Assembly (NCBI GenBank): GCA_013399855.1
Contig: VXAY01004090.1
Location: forward strand, 128,731-192,730
Direction: 5' to 3'
Length of the DNA stretch: 64,000 bases
DNA from: Oxyruncus cristatus
Lineage: Eukaryota; Chordata; Aves; Passeriformes; Cotingidae
Position numbers and translations under genes: made by a program. Below, piece after piece: positions 51,026 through 64,000 of the stretch. The notes beneath the pieces were generated by a model. That model was given only the letters and a program-made list of their open reading frames with translations. It was not told the origin of the DNA and ran no database searches. The stretch's first letter is position 1. Each line of letters begins with the position of its first letter.

Positions 51026-51238
51026 CAACTACTCCAGCTAGGTACTTAATGCTGTTTTTTGCCTTCATTCCCCACTCTAAATGTTTTGTTTTTCTTCTTT
51101 TTCACCTAGACAAAAAACTGTGTGTCATCTGAAAGAGTTTTGGGCTTAACATTTTCACAGGCAGTGAGTTGGTTCCACTAATGATGAGCTCCAGACTCTG
51201 GGCTACTGTGGAATATCACATCAAATTAAAATAGCATG

Positions 51239-51300
51239 ATAGAATCATAGAATTGTTAAGGTTGAAAAAGACCTCTAATATAAAATTCAAGCTGTAACAA
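51239..51300 (-). mobile_element. CR1 LINE 3' tail fragment, Y-like subfamily
   Basis: GATAGAATCATAGAATTGTTAAGG and TTGAAAAAGACCTCTAATA match the GTTAAGGTTGGAAAAGACCTC type of CR1 3' end. Only about 60 bp are recognisable before the sequence changes. Confidence 0.82.
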
Positions 51301-51404
51301 TGCTGTTTTCAATTTCCTCCTTGGGGGTGGCCTTAAAAAATGTGAGAAACTCCTCCGAGCAGAGTTCTGACACTGGCAACTTCAAAGAGGACGCTGAGCA
51401 CCAG

Positions 51405-51818
51405 GACAGATGTCAGACCATAAACTTTATGGCCTTGCAGAAGAGCCATGTCTGAGAGGTGAGAGGTTCCCCCTTTCTTCACTGAGTTTCTTCACTGAGT
51501 TTCTTCACTGCTCTCATGCAGTGAGAAAAGTCCAAAGAACAAAAGACAGGAAGGAATTTATTCAAGAAGAAAAAAATGTGAACAGCAATATTAAATAATA
51601 ACTTAGGCTGCCTCTGGGAAAGCAGGAAACCAAGGTCAGACACCTACCTCTGTGACGTGATTGTCATTTCATAAATGCACAGTGTGACAAGGTATACAAA
51701 GGATCATCACTCTAACTCACATTGTGGGCTTCCCCACTGCTGCCCATCAATAAACTTTTGGTTTACACTGCTGGAATAAGCTGTCTGAGGCTTTTCTTTA
51801 CAGCCCCTGGTGAGAACA
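51405..51818 (+). mobile_element. Possible LTR-like segment (uncertain)
   Basis: The stretch ends CATCAATAAACTTTTGG ... CAGCCCCTGGTGAGAACA: an AATAAA signal about 65 bp before a CA end, as in the R-U5 part of an avian LTR. The 5' limit is a guess; TGTCAGACC near 51409 is one possible TG start. No target-site duplication was found. It contains a 13-bp tandem repeat and starts soon after a CR1 tail. Confidence 0.22.
51474..51510. repeat. 13-bp tandem repeat, 2.85 perfect copies
   Basis: Unit TTTCTTCACTGAG, repeated without mismatch. Perfect identity suggests recent slippage. Confidence 0.9.
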
Positions 51819-54449
51819 AGTGGCCTTTTTAAAGGGCTGGCAAATTCCCATTTACTGTAGAGCCATGATGTTGATTAGAGGGGTTTTATGAGCATACGGT
51901 TTTGCTCTTTGCTACAGTTGTTACTGCACTATGCATTTTTTTGGTGTTCTTTGCATTTATTCCTCTCCTCTCACTTGTCAGCTTCCAATTCTCCTTCATC
52001 CATTTCTTTGTACTTCCAGCACTATAACTGCAGTGGTGTATTGACAGGATCTCCTGTAGCTGTTATCTTTCCAGCATATTTTTATTGTCTAGTTTCACTA
52101 CTTCCATAATGAAACATATTTCCAGAGGACTAAATCCACATTTTCATGTAGTTTTGTCATCTCAGAGTTAGGCTAAGGCTATTTCTAACATCTGAGTTTA
52201 GTAAACTCATGTAGAGTTTCATGTCAACTTACCTTGCAATGTAAAGACTACATATAATCTAAATAAATAATTTCTGTTCATATATACTGCAAGGATGAGG
52301 GGCAATGTGCCACACGTTGGGGGAAGGTTGGAGAAGTAAACTTGTCTGGGTATTGAGTTCAGTCTAATTTAGTGCCTTTGTTAATTATACCTGGAAGTGG
52401 CATTTAAGGAACATAAATAAATTAAATTAATCTTTGGGAGCAGCCATGAATATTCATAGTCAAAGATATAACAAAAAGAGCACTGAAGAAACTAGAAATA
52501 AAATTTTAGTTAGCTTTGAAAAAGGAAACAGTGAATGCAACAGAGGGAAAACTCTGAAGCCTTGGCTTTATTTTAAATAAGCATTTCAATAAGCTTCTGA
52601 TAATGAAATAAACTAGATCAGAATATTTTCTGTGCAACAATGACAGTTCAACCTTACTAATTTTGCGTATTTTAGCCTAGGCAACCATCAGAAGCCCTAA
52701 AGGGCAAGTGGATATTCTTCCGGCTATTTACAGACAATCCTTTAAGAAGCCTTTGCTAAAGCTCATTTTCAGTTCTATCTGATTAAAAAAATTAAGAAGC
52801 AGATGAAAGGAAAAAAACAGATTTTGTTAAGTCTGCAACCTGTTTGTCAATCAGTGAGTGTTTCAGCTGTAGTCTGGCTGTTCCCAGCCTGCTGTACCAT
52901 ACCTCCTCCTCCCACTCACTCCTGCAGAATAGCTCTTGTTCTGGAACCTTTTGGCACCAGCAGAACTTCAATGGTAGACTGATCCCCCCCTCTGCTGCAC
53001 ACCCCCACGTTCAATTCATATCTCTTACCATTATGCACATATACAGTGTGTCTACAAAGCACAACACAGCACTACACACAGATTATTGCTGCAACCCACC
53101 TAGGCTAATAAATATTGTTTCTCAGCAAGTGCACTGCTCTTTCCTGCATATATAAAGCATTCTGCTCTCTCCACAAACCATGGCATCTCTCCATAGCTGA
53201 TGCTGTAAAATTAAGCAGAGAGAGAGACACTGGACTGAAATAGAAGTAACCCCATTGTCTCACTCACAGATTTCCTCACTCATAGAAAAGGAAAAATGCC
53301 TGTCACAGTACTTAAAATTTGCATGAGAAAATTTTCTTTTGTGTGTAGATTCCTCATTTGTACTTGGAAATAGAGCATCTAGATCACAAGACAGTGGAGT
53401 AACCTATATGCAGTTAATTTATATACCTCTCTAACAAATATCTTGCAATACTCTAATAGGAACAAAAGAATATATCTCTAACAGATTTAGGTCCATTATA
53501 TTGTAGCCATCAAAGCCCTGCTGCATAAATTTCACATGTTCATCACCAAATTAGCTTTTAAAATGCTACAGTGCTCAAATAAATGTCTAAGATCTGGTCT
53601 CATGTATATCAAAGCCACTCTTCCTAAATATCAAGTAGCACTGATAGGACTAGGAATGTGATGTCATGTGAACACCTCCTTTCTTAGTTCACAGACTCTG
53701 CAAAGAGACTTCTCAGGTAAAAACTGCCAACAAAGTTTGGCAAAATTCTGCATGGAATTTTTTTGCAAGTTAGAATTCCACTTCTATGTTACAATTCTAT
53801 TCTCAGAGAGTGTTTCTAGTTTCTTTTTCAATTCCAGATCTGCTATAAATTTAAAATACAGGTCAATGTCTTTGACACAGTTTAAGAAATATGACATGGC
53901 AATATAAAATTTTGCAAATTCATAGTAACATTTCCATTTACTGTTTTTATCAATCATACAGGGAGGAAATTCAAAAAAGAGAACTCAAATTCAGTGTTGG
54001 TCAAAATTTTCCTGCTGATTCTCTGTGAACTGTGAACCATGAACCTTTTTTTTTTTCCTAATTTGGTCCTATCATAATTTCTTTTTATAATTTCTATTAC
54101 TGCACATGCAATTTATTAGCATGGACAATCAATAGTAGAGAAGGCTGTTTCATGTGAAACCTTTGGAGATAGACTGAAGACCTTTCCAGCCATGACTATT
54201 TTATCAAAACTGATACCTTTATTGGCACTCAGAAAAAGTGTGCTGCAGTAGCAGCTGCCTTAGGCTACTGTGATACTTGATCCGTCCCTCAGCCACAAAT
54301 CCTGACCTGAGTGGTGAGACCACCTCAGCTACTCTTGAAGAACCTGCACAACTTGTGGCAGCTCATCCTAAGTATACCCCGAGCTGCTTCCTTGAACCTC
54401 CTTTCTATTTTCAACAGGGCAAGAGTTTCCATTTTTTACTCTGCTATAG
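51819..54449. other. Unique non-coding sequence
   Basis: No gene or transposon recognised. A 103-codon plus-strand frame at 52.84-53.16 kb lies in pyrimidine-rich sequence and shows no domain. Confidence 0.55.
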
Positions 54450-54995
54450 TCAGAATAGAATCAACTATTTCAGTTGGAAGGGACACACAAGGATCATCTA
54501 GTCCAACTGTCTGACCAATTCAGGGCTGACCATTAGCTAAAACGTGTTGTTAAGAGCATTGTCCAAATGCCTCAAGCATTGGCAGGTTTAGGGCATCGGC
54601 AGCCTCTGTACTGGCTCCCGCCTGTTCTGGTGTTTGAGCACCTTCTTGGTAAAGAAATGTTTCCCAGTGTCATGTCTGAACCTCCCTGCTGCACTTTTGA
54701 ACCATTCCCACGTGTCCCATCACTGAATACCACTCCGAAGAGATCAGCACCTCCCTCTCCTCTTTCACTCCTCAGGAAGTGGCAGAGAGCAATGAGGTCA
54801 CTCCTTAGTCCCCTTTCCTCCAAAACAGACAAATTCAGTATCTTCAGTCACTCCTCACAGGACATGCCATCTAGCCCTGTCCTCAGCTTTTTTTCCCTTC
54901 TCTGAACATACTCAAATACCTTCACATCCCTCTTAAACTGTGGGGCCCAGAACTGCTCATAGTGCTGGTGGTAAGGAGTTTCACCAATGCTGAAG
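54450..54995 (-). mobile_element. CR1 LINE 3' segment, third subfamily
   Basis: AGAATAGAATCAACTATTTCAG, TTGGAAGGGACACACAAGG, ATCATCTAGTCCAACTGTC and TGACCAATTCAGGGCTGACC open a CR1 type distinct from the other copies. It continues through GAACCATTCCCACGTGTCCC, AAGAGATCAGCACCTCCCTC and ACCTTCACATCCCTCTTAAAC. On the minus strand, ORF2 C-terminal remnants (LRSDLIALCHFL, GTRGNGSKVQQGG) remain in a frame that is open for 86 codons. About 545 bp remain, 5'-truncated. Confidence 0.93.
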
Positions 54996-56506
54996 CATGA
55001 GCTGGACTCTCTCCTTCCACTGAGCCCATTACCATGCTGCTAATTATGCGCAAACACAAGGTTACGCGGGGGCAGCCCTGTTTACACACCCCTGGTTGAA
55101 AGACTAACAAAATCACTGTAACTCAGTGCCTTTGAGTTGTGTGTTGCAGTAGCACAATCAGAGCTATAGGACACATGGGAATGATTTTCCGTACTTTAAA
55201 GCTCTGTACGTGTTCTTGTGCTTTTGGTTCTTGCAGAGCTAATTCTACTTTTATGGGGAGAAAAAAGGAAGGTTTCTGAGAGATTATTGTGTTTCTGGCA
55301 AGTTTCTAACATGAGAATGAGCCGCATGTCTCATACCCACATTATGGATAAAATTTCCATAGTGAACTTCTATGCCATTTTACACTGTTTTGTAAATTAC
55401 TGAGCAGAATTACTACTAGTGACATTTAAAAAAAACCCCTAATCTGATTTTAATTGTACTAAGAGTTTCACACAGAGCAGAGTTTTTCAAGCATTGCTGC
55501 CATGAAGTCCCTTGTACGTAAAGCCGTAGTTCTAATTATCTATGGTACACTTATTCAATATTTGCCTTTCTGCAGCTTTTTCAAAAAAAAAAGCGCATTA
55601 ATACTTTTGTTTTTCCCTCAGCTACAGTTGCTAATTCAGAAAGACAGTGATTCATTAGCTTACCCTTAGAAAGCATTTTTCACAACTGAACCATAATTCT
55701 GTTTTTTTTAAAGTCTGTGTATTTATTTCACTGTTTAAATTTGGAAAAAAAAATATTAAAAAAAAAATTGATGCATCCACACAGCTGATGGGAAAGGGTA
55801 CTCAAGTGAGGCAATGTTTAAGCACCCATTCTTTAGGAAAAATAAGAACTGGCATATCTTAGTTCAGTTTATGCCCATCAGACTTTTGTAAAGAACAAAG
55901 AAAACACAAGAGAAACCTAAATGATGACCATAGAAACAGCATATATATGTTCTTTGAATATCTCGCTTTTCTTTCTGAACCATGTAGTTTCCTTGCCACA
56001 TCATTAATTTTTGCACAACTCCAAAAATAAAGATGCCAGCAGTGACTTTCTTCTATATAACCTTGTAAAATACATATGTTGTTTTATAGTATCTCCACAC
56101 CACCCTGAAACCTCTGTTTGCTTTTACACAGACCCTTTGTTTCTTAGCTCTGCTCTCTGTCACCAACAGTAGGAACAGGAGCCAGTGTGCTGCATGGTTA
56201 AATTTTTAATGAACTAATTGGGAATTTACCCTGGGATAACAGCAATTCAGTCCAACCATTTGCATATTGAATTCCTGGTAGACACAGGCTATATTCACTT
56301 AAATTTGTCATTTAATATGCAATTCTTGTGCACAGCTCTGCGTGAATACCATATGTGACTAGTTGCCACAGCCTTCACCCAAAGCATCCACTAACCATGG
56401 CAACATGGGTATCAGATGTTGCATAAGCAACCTGACAAGGGCTGTATTTTTAAATTTCCACACATCACAGTGTCAAAGCCAAATGCCTGCATATTTGAAG
56501 CTCCAG

Positions 56507-56519
56507 AAAAAAAAAAAAA
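56507..56519. repeat. Poly(A) tract, A13
   Basis: Uninterrupted 13-A run followed by GAAATAAG; no retroposon body recognised upstream. Confidence 0.85.
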
Positions 56520-59500
56520 GAAATAAGTATTTTAAAACCACAATAAGCATCTGGGTTTAGACATTTCAGACCAGATGTTTGAGCCTGAGTTCCCAAAATT
56601 AAATGCCTCAATTCCAATTTAAGTAACCAAGTAAGTGACCCAGTTATAAGTATCGAGCACTGAGTGCATCTCTCCTGTTTACTCCAAGGGTTGAGGCACT
56701 CTGCAAACCCGTAAGGTTGGAAACAGGACACCCTGACAGCTCACCCTGAAGCACCAAGGCACAGAGCAGTTTAAAAACTGCATTTTGATTTATGTCTGAG
56801 TGTATCTGTGATACAAAACTGAAGGCGAATAGGCAGTGTCCATAAACAAACACATGAGGCAAAGCCAGGATGATTTCTCACTGTCCCAGGGCACCTCTTG
56901 AGGTGTCCTAGGACATCTCAGTTGTGTGAATGCTGAAATGCTTTGGATTGAATCTGGCATTAGGAGTGGCCTGGGGTAGCTGTGAGATGCTCCTGGTGCT
57001 CAGCTCGCAGCTTGCTGCTTCACTTGTCTCCAGCACCATCCTTGTCTAAGTGGAGATGACAGTTTATCCCAGTGCACATCAGTGCACCAGGATCATCTGG
57101 GGGTGTTGGGGAGACAAACTGTGTCACCGATTTCCCTAGGGCACAATTCCTCCCTGAAAGGGCTTTATACCTCTCCATGCCTTTTCCCACTTCTGATAAT
57201 GTATTCCTACACAGGGAGATGAGACAATCAAAATCCCCATCTCTTCCTCTTCTCAGCACTTTGTCCAACCCAAAAGCCTCTGCCCCCCAGGCAGCCATGG
57301 GAGCCATTCTGGTATTTTTATCTGTTAATTGAGCTTAGAATTGAGCTGGTGTGGCACATCTCTCCTAACCAAAAGGCTCAGCTGTTTAGAGATACTCAGC
57401 TGTGAGTAATGCCTTCAGCATCACAAAGGCTGAAACGCTGGGCTGCCCATCCTGTTAGTGAATGCTCTCAAGTTGGCCAGATCCAGGCCTTGAGGGAGTA
57501 ACTCCAAAAAAGTACAATGCTGTAAAAGATGGCATTTTTCTAGAAAGTCTTCCACTTTTGATTGCCAGTAAGAGCTGTGTTTTGACCTGGAAACCCACTT
57601 CTCACAGGAGGCTGCCTAAAGCTAGAAAAGGGGTCAGCATGGTGCAGGCTGGAAAATGAACCAAGCAAGATATAAAAATTCAGAGAAGCTGAATCAATGT
57701 ATTTCTGCTTTAGAAATCATTAGAGAGACTAGAGAGAGTCCATGCTCCACTGCTTAGGAAATGGAGTGAAGCTCAGTTGGCTTTGAAACAATCTCTGTTG
57801 TCCTAGAAGGTACATGGAGATAATAGAGTGTGACCATGGGCAAGACCTAGCAGACACTTCATCAGGCCACTGTGTGTTAACACAGATCACAAACGAGAGT
57901 CTCTTCAGACTCAGACATCGTTTTCTAGAAAAGCTGGAGTTTGGAAAAAAGACCTTCAGTAAATCCAAACACAAAGCAGAACCAGAAAAGAGGTAAACAG
58001 GGTCCAAAGTAGCAGGGGGAGTGATGGATGTGATCTGTCCTTTCTGAGGATTTAGTTTTGCATTATAACCCTAGCAGTAATTTCTGCATCTCCATTAAAG
58101 ATCACCGTGGCTTGCCTTAACCATAATGATCTATTTGTTTTATATTGCTAGCCATCAAGTCCTACCAGAGCTCCTGTCACATAACACTGATAATGGTTTT
58201 AATATTCATGATGGATTTTAAGAAATGGCTGGCACATCTCCATTTCAGAAATAAGAAATCTGTTCAGGGCATACTTTCACAGTTGGGTATTTTTCATTTT
58301 ATTATTTTCCTACTTTTTGCTGTTGGCTAAAAGAGAGAATCACAGTCAGGACACTCTTCTAGCAGAGGGTTTCTTGCAAAGAGAAAGGCTCTGGAGGATT
58401 CCCTGTTGTTGATCAAACTCTTGGTTTTCCTGCATACCACCTCTGTTACATGATCCATGATGTAACCAAGCACCATCCGTGCATAGCTCACATGCACTGT
58501 GGTCTGCTGTTTGCAATCTGTACTGACCAAAGAAGTGTAGCTGTCACAGTGGTTCATTTATCAGCATCTCTTCTTTGATACATCTGAGGACTACTTCATT
58601 AATTATTAGAAATATCAGGACAGAAACTGGCATCAGAAACTAACTGAGAGGAGTACTTTGCATTTCTTACCAAACTAGAGGTTAAAGAAAGTGGGTTTAA
58701 AATCTGATTGTACCAGACCACTTCCCTTTAGGGGGAATTGGGAAGTGTAGGAGACCTTCCCATTAGTTCTAGCAGATCAAATGAGCCATGTTTTCTACTG
58801 GAGTAAATCTTCCCATACTATGTCATTTGACCTGAAATATTCTGTTAGCATGACATCTTTTTACACCTTAGGTGGTCACTTTTATTTCAGTTACTGGAGT
58901 GTTTAAGCAACTGTGCAACAAATGAAAATCAATCTGTTTTGTAAATATAACAGATGTCATGGGGTTTGTTGGAAATAGTTACAGGGTTGTAAATACAACT
59001 GTTGAAAGATGTCAGTTATTTGCGGTTTGTGTTTTTTTTTTCACTCTTAAAAAAACCCCACCACACTACTGCTCTTGTTCACATAGCCTTACTGGGACCA
59101 GCTTCAGTCACAGACCCTATAAACAGCTGTGAAGGACAACAGAGTGCCAAGAGATTGCAAAACAGCCATGACCCTTCCATTTATTTTGACCAAGCCAAAG
59201 CTCTACGTGGCCAAGCTGGAAAATACTGCTGCAGTGATATGAAAGATATAGAGTATTTGGACCATCTGTGGCTGCTGCTTAACCTGGCTAAGAGGAAGCT
59301 GAAACTCCAAATCTTTTAACTCTTTTCTCTCCTGTCTCAGTCCCGCTGGGCTACCCAGGGCAGGAGGACAAGGTTTCAGCTTCCCATCCTTAATCCAGGA
59401 GGAGATTATGTTCAATTTTGCCTGTGATGTTGAGATGTTTCTAGTGGCACTTAGAGTGATAAGACATGAGAAATGGCTAGTTTGCATTTTTATTCTATCA

Positions 59501-61481
59501 GAGGATATGTTTACACAGACAAGGGCAGGCAGATCTGACCTCCCTCTGCTATGCCTGATTCAAGCCAGGTCTGGTCCAGGAGCTCTGCAGCTCCAAGTGG
59601 CTGTGGCATCCTGCTTCTTGGCAAACACAGACACACAACAGTGGGAGGGAGTTGATCAATGACTGTCTACCCCACAGCATGCAATTCCCATCACCCCTGG
59701 GAACTGGGACCTCAAAACCCACTACATGTATTTGAGTTTTAATACAGGGGAATATATAACTTGAGCTAGTCAAATTCTAGCATGTCCCAGTCAGCAGTGA
59801 AGAAACCTTATTTTCCTTGGAGAACTTTCCATCTTGCACCTCTTAGTTACATTGGTCAATTTATCCATTGGCTTTGGCCCCACTGTTAACACTAAAACTG
59901 GTGGATCAGGTAACCTTCTTTTACTTACACCTCCACACAGCATGGAATATACTTGGAACCTTGGGATCTACTGCATTACAGTGGGAGCCAAACAATAGCT
60001 TGGTTGATTAATGCAACTACTATGGGCTATTTCTTGTGAACTATACCATGTGATTACTTGCAAACCCCTGTTTACTGCTTGATATACTTGACCTAAATTC
60101 TGCAACACTGCAGTGCAGGAGACAGGAGAACATGTTGGCTTCAGATATATTAGGGAAATGTGTTCTCTTTCATTAAATATAAACAATACAGACAGTAAAG
60201 TGCCTCTGTCTTATTTAATTTAAGTTTGGTTTAGGTTACTAGTCTTTAAAAATTTTGTATTTCCAGATGGTGAAGATTTTTTTTTAATTAAAAATTCATA
60301 AGGTAGTTATAGAACATGTCTGGGGGATGCCAGAGGCACCAAAAATTAGGCAGGAAACTGGGGGTTTGGCACTTATAAATTCATGGGATACATAAAATGT
60401 ATCCTACGATTAAAATTATTAATGGTGGAACAAACAGCCACGTGGGAGTCTGATAGGACAGAGTACAGAGGTCAGTCACCAAAGACTGGTACGGATACTT
60501 ACACAAGGAGAAGCTGCACTTCAAGCCCTCTGTCTTTTGATCCTTCAGTTCCACCACCTGGTGAACAGGTAGAGACGGAATACAGGAGGCAGGTTCTAAC
60601 TCTCAGTAAAGTGACATTTTTTTGTATTACTTTTGTGGCCAGAGGATATTTCTATTTACTTTGCTGAGTGACTCAGCCTGCAGCTGAGATGTATTTGTTA
60701 CGGATCACTCCTCTGAGCTACTGTGTCAAAAGATTTTGTTTTATGTAAGACTCCTAGCAGTCTTCTCTCAGTTTATGTATAGCAGGCATCATTTGGAGTA
60801 AACTGGACCAGAATGGGGTGGGAAGAAGAGTCCCTTGGTTTGTGAGTTAAAAGCCTGCAAGGACCAGGGATGACTTCCTCAGTGAAGTGAAGAGACAATA
60901 GAAACCCAATTCCTACAGGTTGGGGTAGTGATTTCAGGAAAAAACTTCTGCATGTATTTTCCTTAGGCAGCGATGCACTAGCTACCTTCAGCTGCTATCA
61001 GCCACTTACTGTCTTCCAGACTAGAGAAGTGAAAGCAAACATTTGTTGTCCCCCAAATTTTGGAGGTGACATGAAGGAACATAAGCCAAGAAGGTTTGCA
61101 GAAAAGACAGAAAAGCCAACTGAGAAACCAAGAGATCTGGTCATGCTCTGTGTTACATCACCTAATATTACACATCCTGTCATATCGTTTCTCATCACTG
61201 ATGACACTGGTGAAATCAATAACAATATGCTTCAAGTACGAATAACTCACTGAGTAAGCTTTTGAAGATCCAAACCATTTCAGAAAGTACACAGTAGTTG
61301 TTGTATATTCATGAAAACCAAAACTGGCAAAATCTAGCCTGCCACATTCAGATCTAACATCTGCTAAAATATTTGTGAATCAGTTGTCTTGTTTTACCTG
61401 CTGAGTGAATAAACAGGTCTCTAATTCATCTTAAATTGGATGATTGTATTAGAAAAGACTGAGTACTAATCAAATGGGAAA

Positions 61482-61498
61482 ATGAATGAATGAATGAG
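61482..61498. repeat. (AATG)n microsatellite
   Basis: Four perfect AATG units. Confidence 0.85.
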
Positions 61499-64000
61499 AT
61501 CAAGCTTTAGATCCCACATATTCGAAAATTAATCATAGTTTTAGAAAATGGTGTAACACTTGCATATTCAGACATGACAAAATTCAACACTTGAATGTAG
61601 TAGAAGGATACCCATGCCACTCCCAACCAGTAATGTGAAAGTATTTGTGTTTTTAAGACCACTCCCTAATGCTCTTTCTTCAAGTCCATAAGAATTCTTC
61701 TCATAAACATGTTTATCTTTGTGCAAATTCAAATTAATCTGTTGGACATGCAGCTGGATAATCCACTCCAGCAGATGGAAAACTAAGAGCATTCCCTTCA
61801 GATTTGCTATGATCTTAACTCTAGAATGTGTGGTTCTTCTGGATGTGACTAATAACTCTGCATGCAGAAGAAATGACCCAGGAACAAAAAAGATTCAGTA
61901 TGAACCCTACCAGAATTCTTTATCAATAAAGCACCCTATATATGTTAGGGCTGAGAGGGATTTACATGCTTTTACTTGGATTTGTCCTCAAATGTCAGTC
62001 ATACCCTAAATGTTGTTAATGAAGAGCAGCTATTTCCATTTGAATCTTTTCTTTTGGGCATAGTGTACCGAATGCACAAGGAAATCTATAGTATACATCC
62101 CACACCCTTTCATACATCTCATATGTCTTTCAGCAAGATATAAAACATTGAAGTTAACACTGCTCTATTTTTTTTTAACAGACTAAAGTCTAAGAGGAAG
62201 TAAATCTCTTACAAAGGTTGTGTCTCACATAGACAGGTTTGATACAAGTTCATCACATAACGTTTATTTTTTTGGTGGATTTTATCATACACATAATTTG
62301 TCATTCACAATGATAGCCTGGACAGCAATTGCGTTGATATTGATGAAGATGGTAAAGGACTCCAGCATTTTTAGGTTACTCTGAAACTTAGATTCTTTAA
62401 CATTCCCACAATAGGAAAAATGGCTTTTTCTGTAGAAATGTAAAGGCAGTTGCCTAATTACATTTGTCTTTAGGGCTTCTGTGCAAGAAGAATAGAATGT
62501 AGGCAAAATAGAATCAGTAGAGTTTTTGTGTTAAAGCTTAAATACTTAAGTAATAGGTATTTTTTCCTTGTGAATGACAAGGTAATTTTATATTTATGGC
62601 TCAAACACTTTTTTTAGTCAGTCTTGTCTTTGCATCTTTGAAATCCATTCCTCTTACTGTCCAACACAGATCAGAGCACTGCTATAGTCCATCTGCTCTG
62701 AGACTGCTCTTCCACTGGGACAAGACCTGCTGTTATGATTTTGAAGCTTCTGACACAGAAATAAACCCTCCATCTTTCTCTAAATATAACACTGTTTTTC
62801 TGTAATCACTTCGTTATTCTGTGTGTCAAAGATAAGAAACATGAGCCAAATTGTGGTCATCCCAGTGCCAACTAGCACTTAAAATGTCATAGATGGCCTA
62901 TGCCGTGTTAATCGTGAGCTTAGCACAGATGTTAGACAGAAAGAGGTAATGTGCAAGAATTGCCAAATCTCATTCTGAGTGCTAAACCAGTCAGGCTGTG
63001 ACTGCTGAATGCAGATTCAAAGGCAATCAAACTAGGTGAGTCTTGGAAAATGGAACATGGGGCTGCTCACAAGATGAAAAGCCGAATAATGATCTGAAAC
63101 TGATCTGGAGGGCTGTTGTGAAGTGATTGCCTTCACCTTCATTTCTTTTTCATCTCCTGGAGAAAAAGAATAATAAATTCTCGAGATAATGGTAGGACTG
63201 GTGGAATGTACAAATACAGACTTCACATATTTGTAATGCCCCAGAAAAGCACCAAATGTAACTTTGCGAATCTTGCCTTCCTGATTATTCCTCTAATGAA
63301 GATTTGGGGATAGCCTTGTTACATCCTTCCAGATCACGCTTCCAGCCCAGCTGTGAGCAGTACAGCTGTCTACTCCTACAACACAGTGTACAAAGTGTTA
63401 AAACAGCAGAGTGATAATGTAATAAGGAAGACCAAAGTGAAGATTTCAAGGGTCACTCTTGCAATTCCTAATCATATCAAAAGCATCTGTAAAATAGAGT
63501 CACAATTGATACCTTTGGAAGTGAAGGTAAATTACTAATTGTGTTCTCTCTAAACACATCCATGTTTTCAACAAAGAGCTTTAAACAGTTGCTGCAGGAT
63601 GACATAATGGAATAGTTCTCAGACTGATCACTAAAGAAGAGTCTGGATGATTAAAAGAACAAAAGATAAGCTCAGTACTCTCATTCCCTAAATATCCAAT
63701 GTACAAATGCAAGCCACCTAATGTTAGCTTCAGGAAATAAAATAGTTGAGACACGACAGTACTGCAGGACAGCTTCCACAAGATCCTGGCAATAATAAAG
63801 GATTTATCATCTGCAGAAAAATTTAAGACTTGTAAAAATATTTAGGAATTAAACTGCAGCTGTGGAAACTTTCTCTGTGAGGTATTATCAACTTAATAAT
63901 CTACTGTTTATCACCATACCCTAAACACTGGACATGGCTTCAATATAATCCCAGTTCAATACAATTAGTGAATGCGTGTTCAGTCTTACTTTATATGTTC

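Larger units (their letters stand above)
54996..64000. other. Unique non-coding sequence to window end
   Basis: Nine kilobases with no recognisable gene or mobile element. A GC-richer patch near 57.0-57.33 kb and overlapping open frames at 59.0-59.5 kb (105 codons plus, 94 minus) were examined and show no domain or convincing splice sites. Simple repeats are listed separately. Confidence 0.55.

Noticed and set aside
1..64000. CRISPR arrays, tRNA or rRNA genes, bacterial operons
   Set aside because: No regularly spaced repeats, no cloverleaf or rRNA motifs, and no long ORFs with ribosome-binding sites were seen; the CR1 content shows a vertebrate genome.

Overview
This window looks like non-coding bird DNA. 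The main evidence is repeated copies of the CR1 LINE 3' end, recognisable by the octamer tail (ATTCTATG)n and the preceding block TTGGGTTGGAAGGGACC. At least thirteen copies or fragments from several subfamilies are present. CR1 is also abundant in crocodilians and turtles, so 'bird' is the best reading but is not proven here. The DNA is AT-rich and CpG-poor, with short A-runs and small microsatellites. I see no bacterial or phage genes, CRISPR array, rRNA or tRNA. Almost all open frames are short and look like chance. The window is therefore best read as intergenic or long-intron sequence.

Layout: 1-18 kb is mostly unique sequence. It holds two small plus-strand CR1 tails (3.45 and 7.71 kb), an ancient SINE-like segment (5.5 kb), A17-A18 runs, and the few exon-like candidates I could find. 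These are a 138-bp cysteine-rich minus-strand segment with good splice sites (13.86-14.00 kb) and a 53-codon minus-strand frame followed 270 bp later by AATAAA (17.06-17.50 kb). A CR1 with readable ORF2 C-terminal remnants lies at 18.5-19.1 kb. The stretch 22.8-24.9 kb is GC-richer and has three short perfect inverted repeats; the last overlaps a MIR-like relic. A long, old CR1 reaching the reverse transcriptase region is at 29.8-30.8 kb. CR1 pieces follow at 36.0, 37.4 and 39.1 kb, the last with an internal deletion.

The most structured part is 45-55 kb. It contains a CR1 whose body is inverted relative to its own 3' tail (twin-priming signature), and a CR1 split by a 405-bp solo LTR with TG...CA ends and a 6-bp target duplication. 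It also holds a long CR1 at 49.3 kb, two CR1 tails near 51 kb beside a possible second LTR, and a CR1 of another subfamily at 54.5-55.0 kb. From 55 to 64 kb I see only unique sequence and simple repeats.

No genes can be shown to work together here, and I find no undescribed multi-gene system. The best second looks are the twin-primed CR1, the nested solo LTR with its CArG-like motifs, and the cysteine-rich exon candidate.
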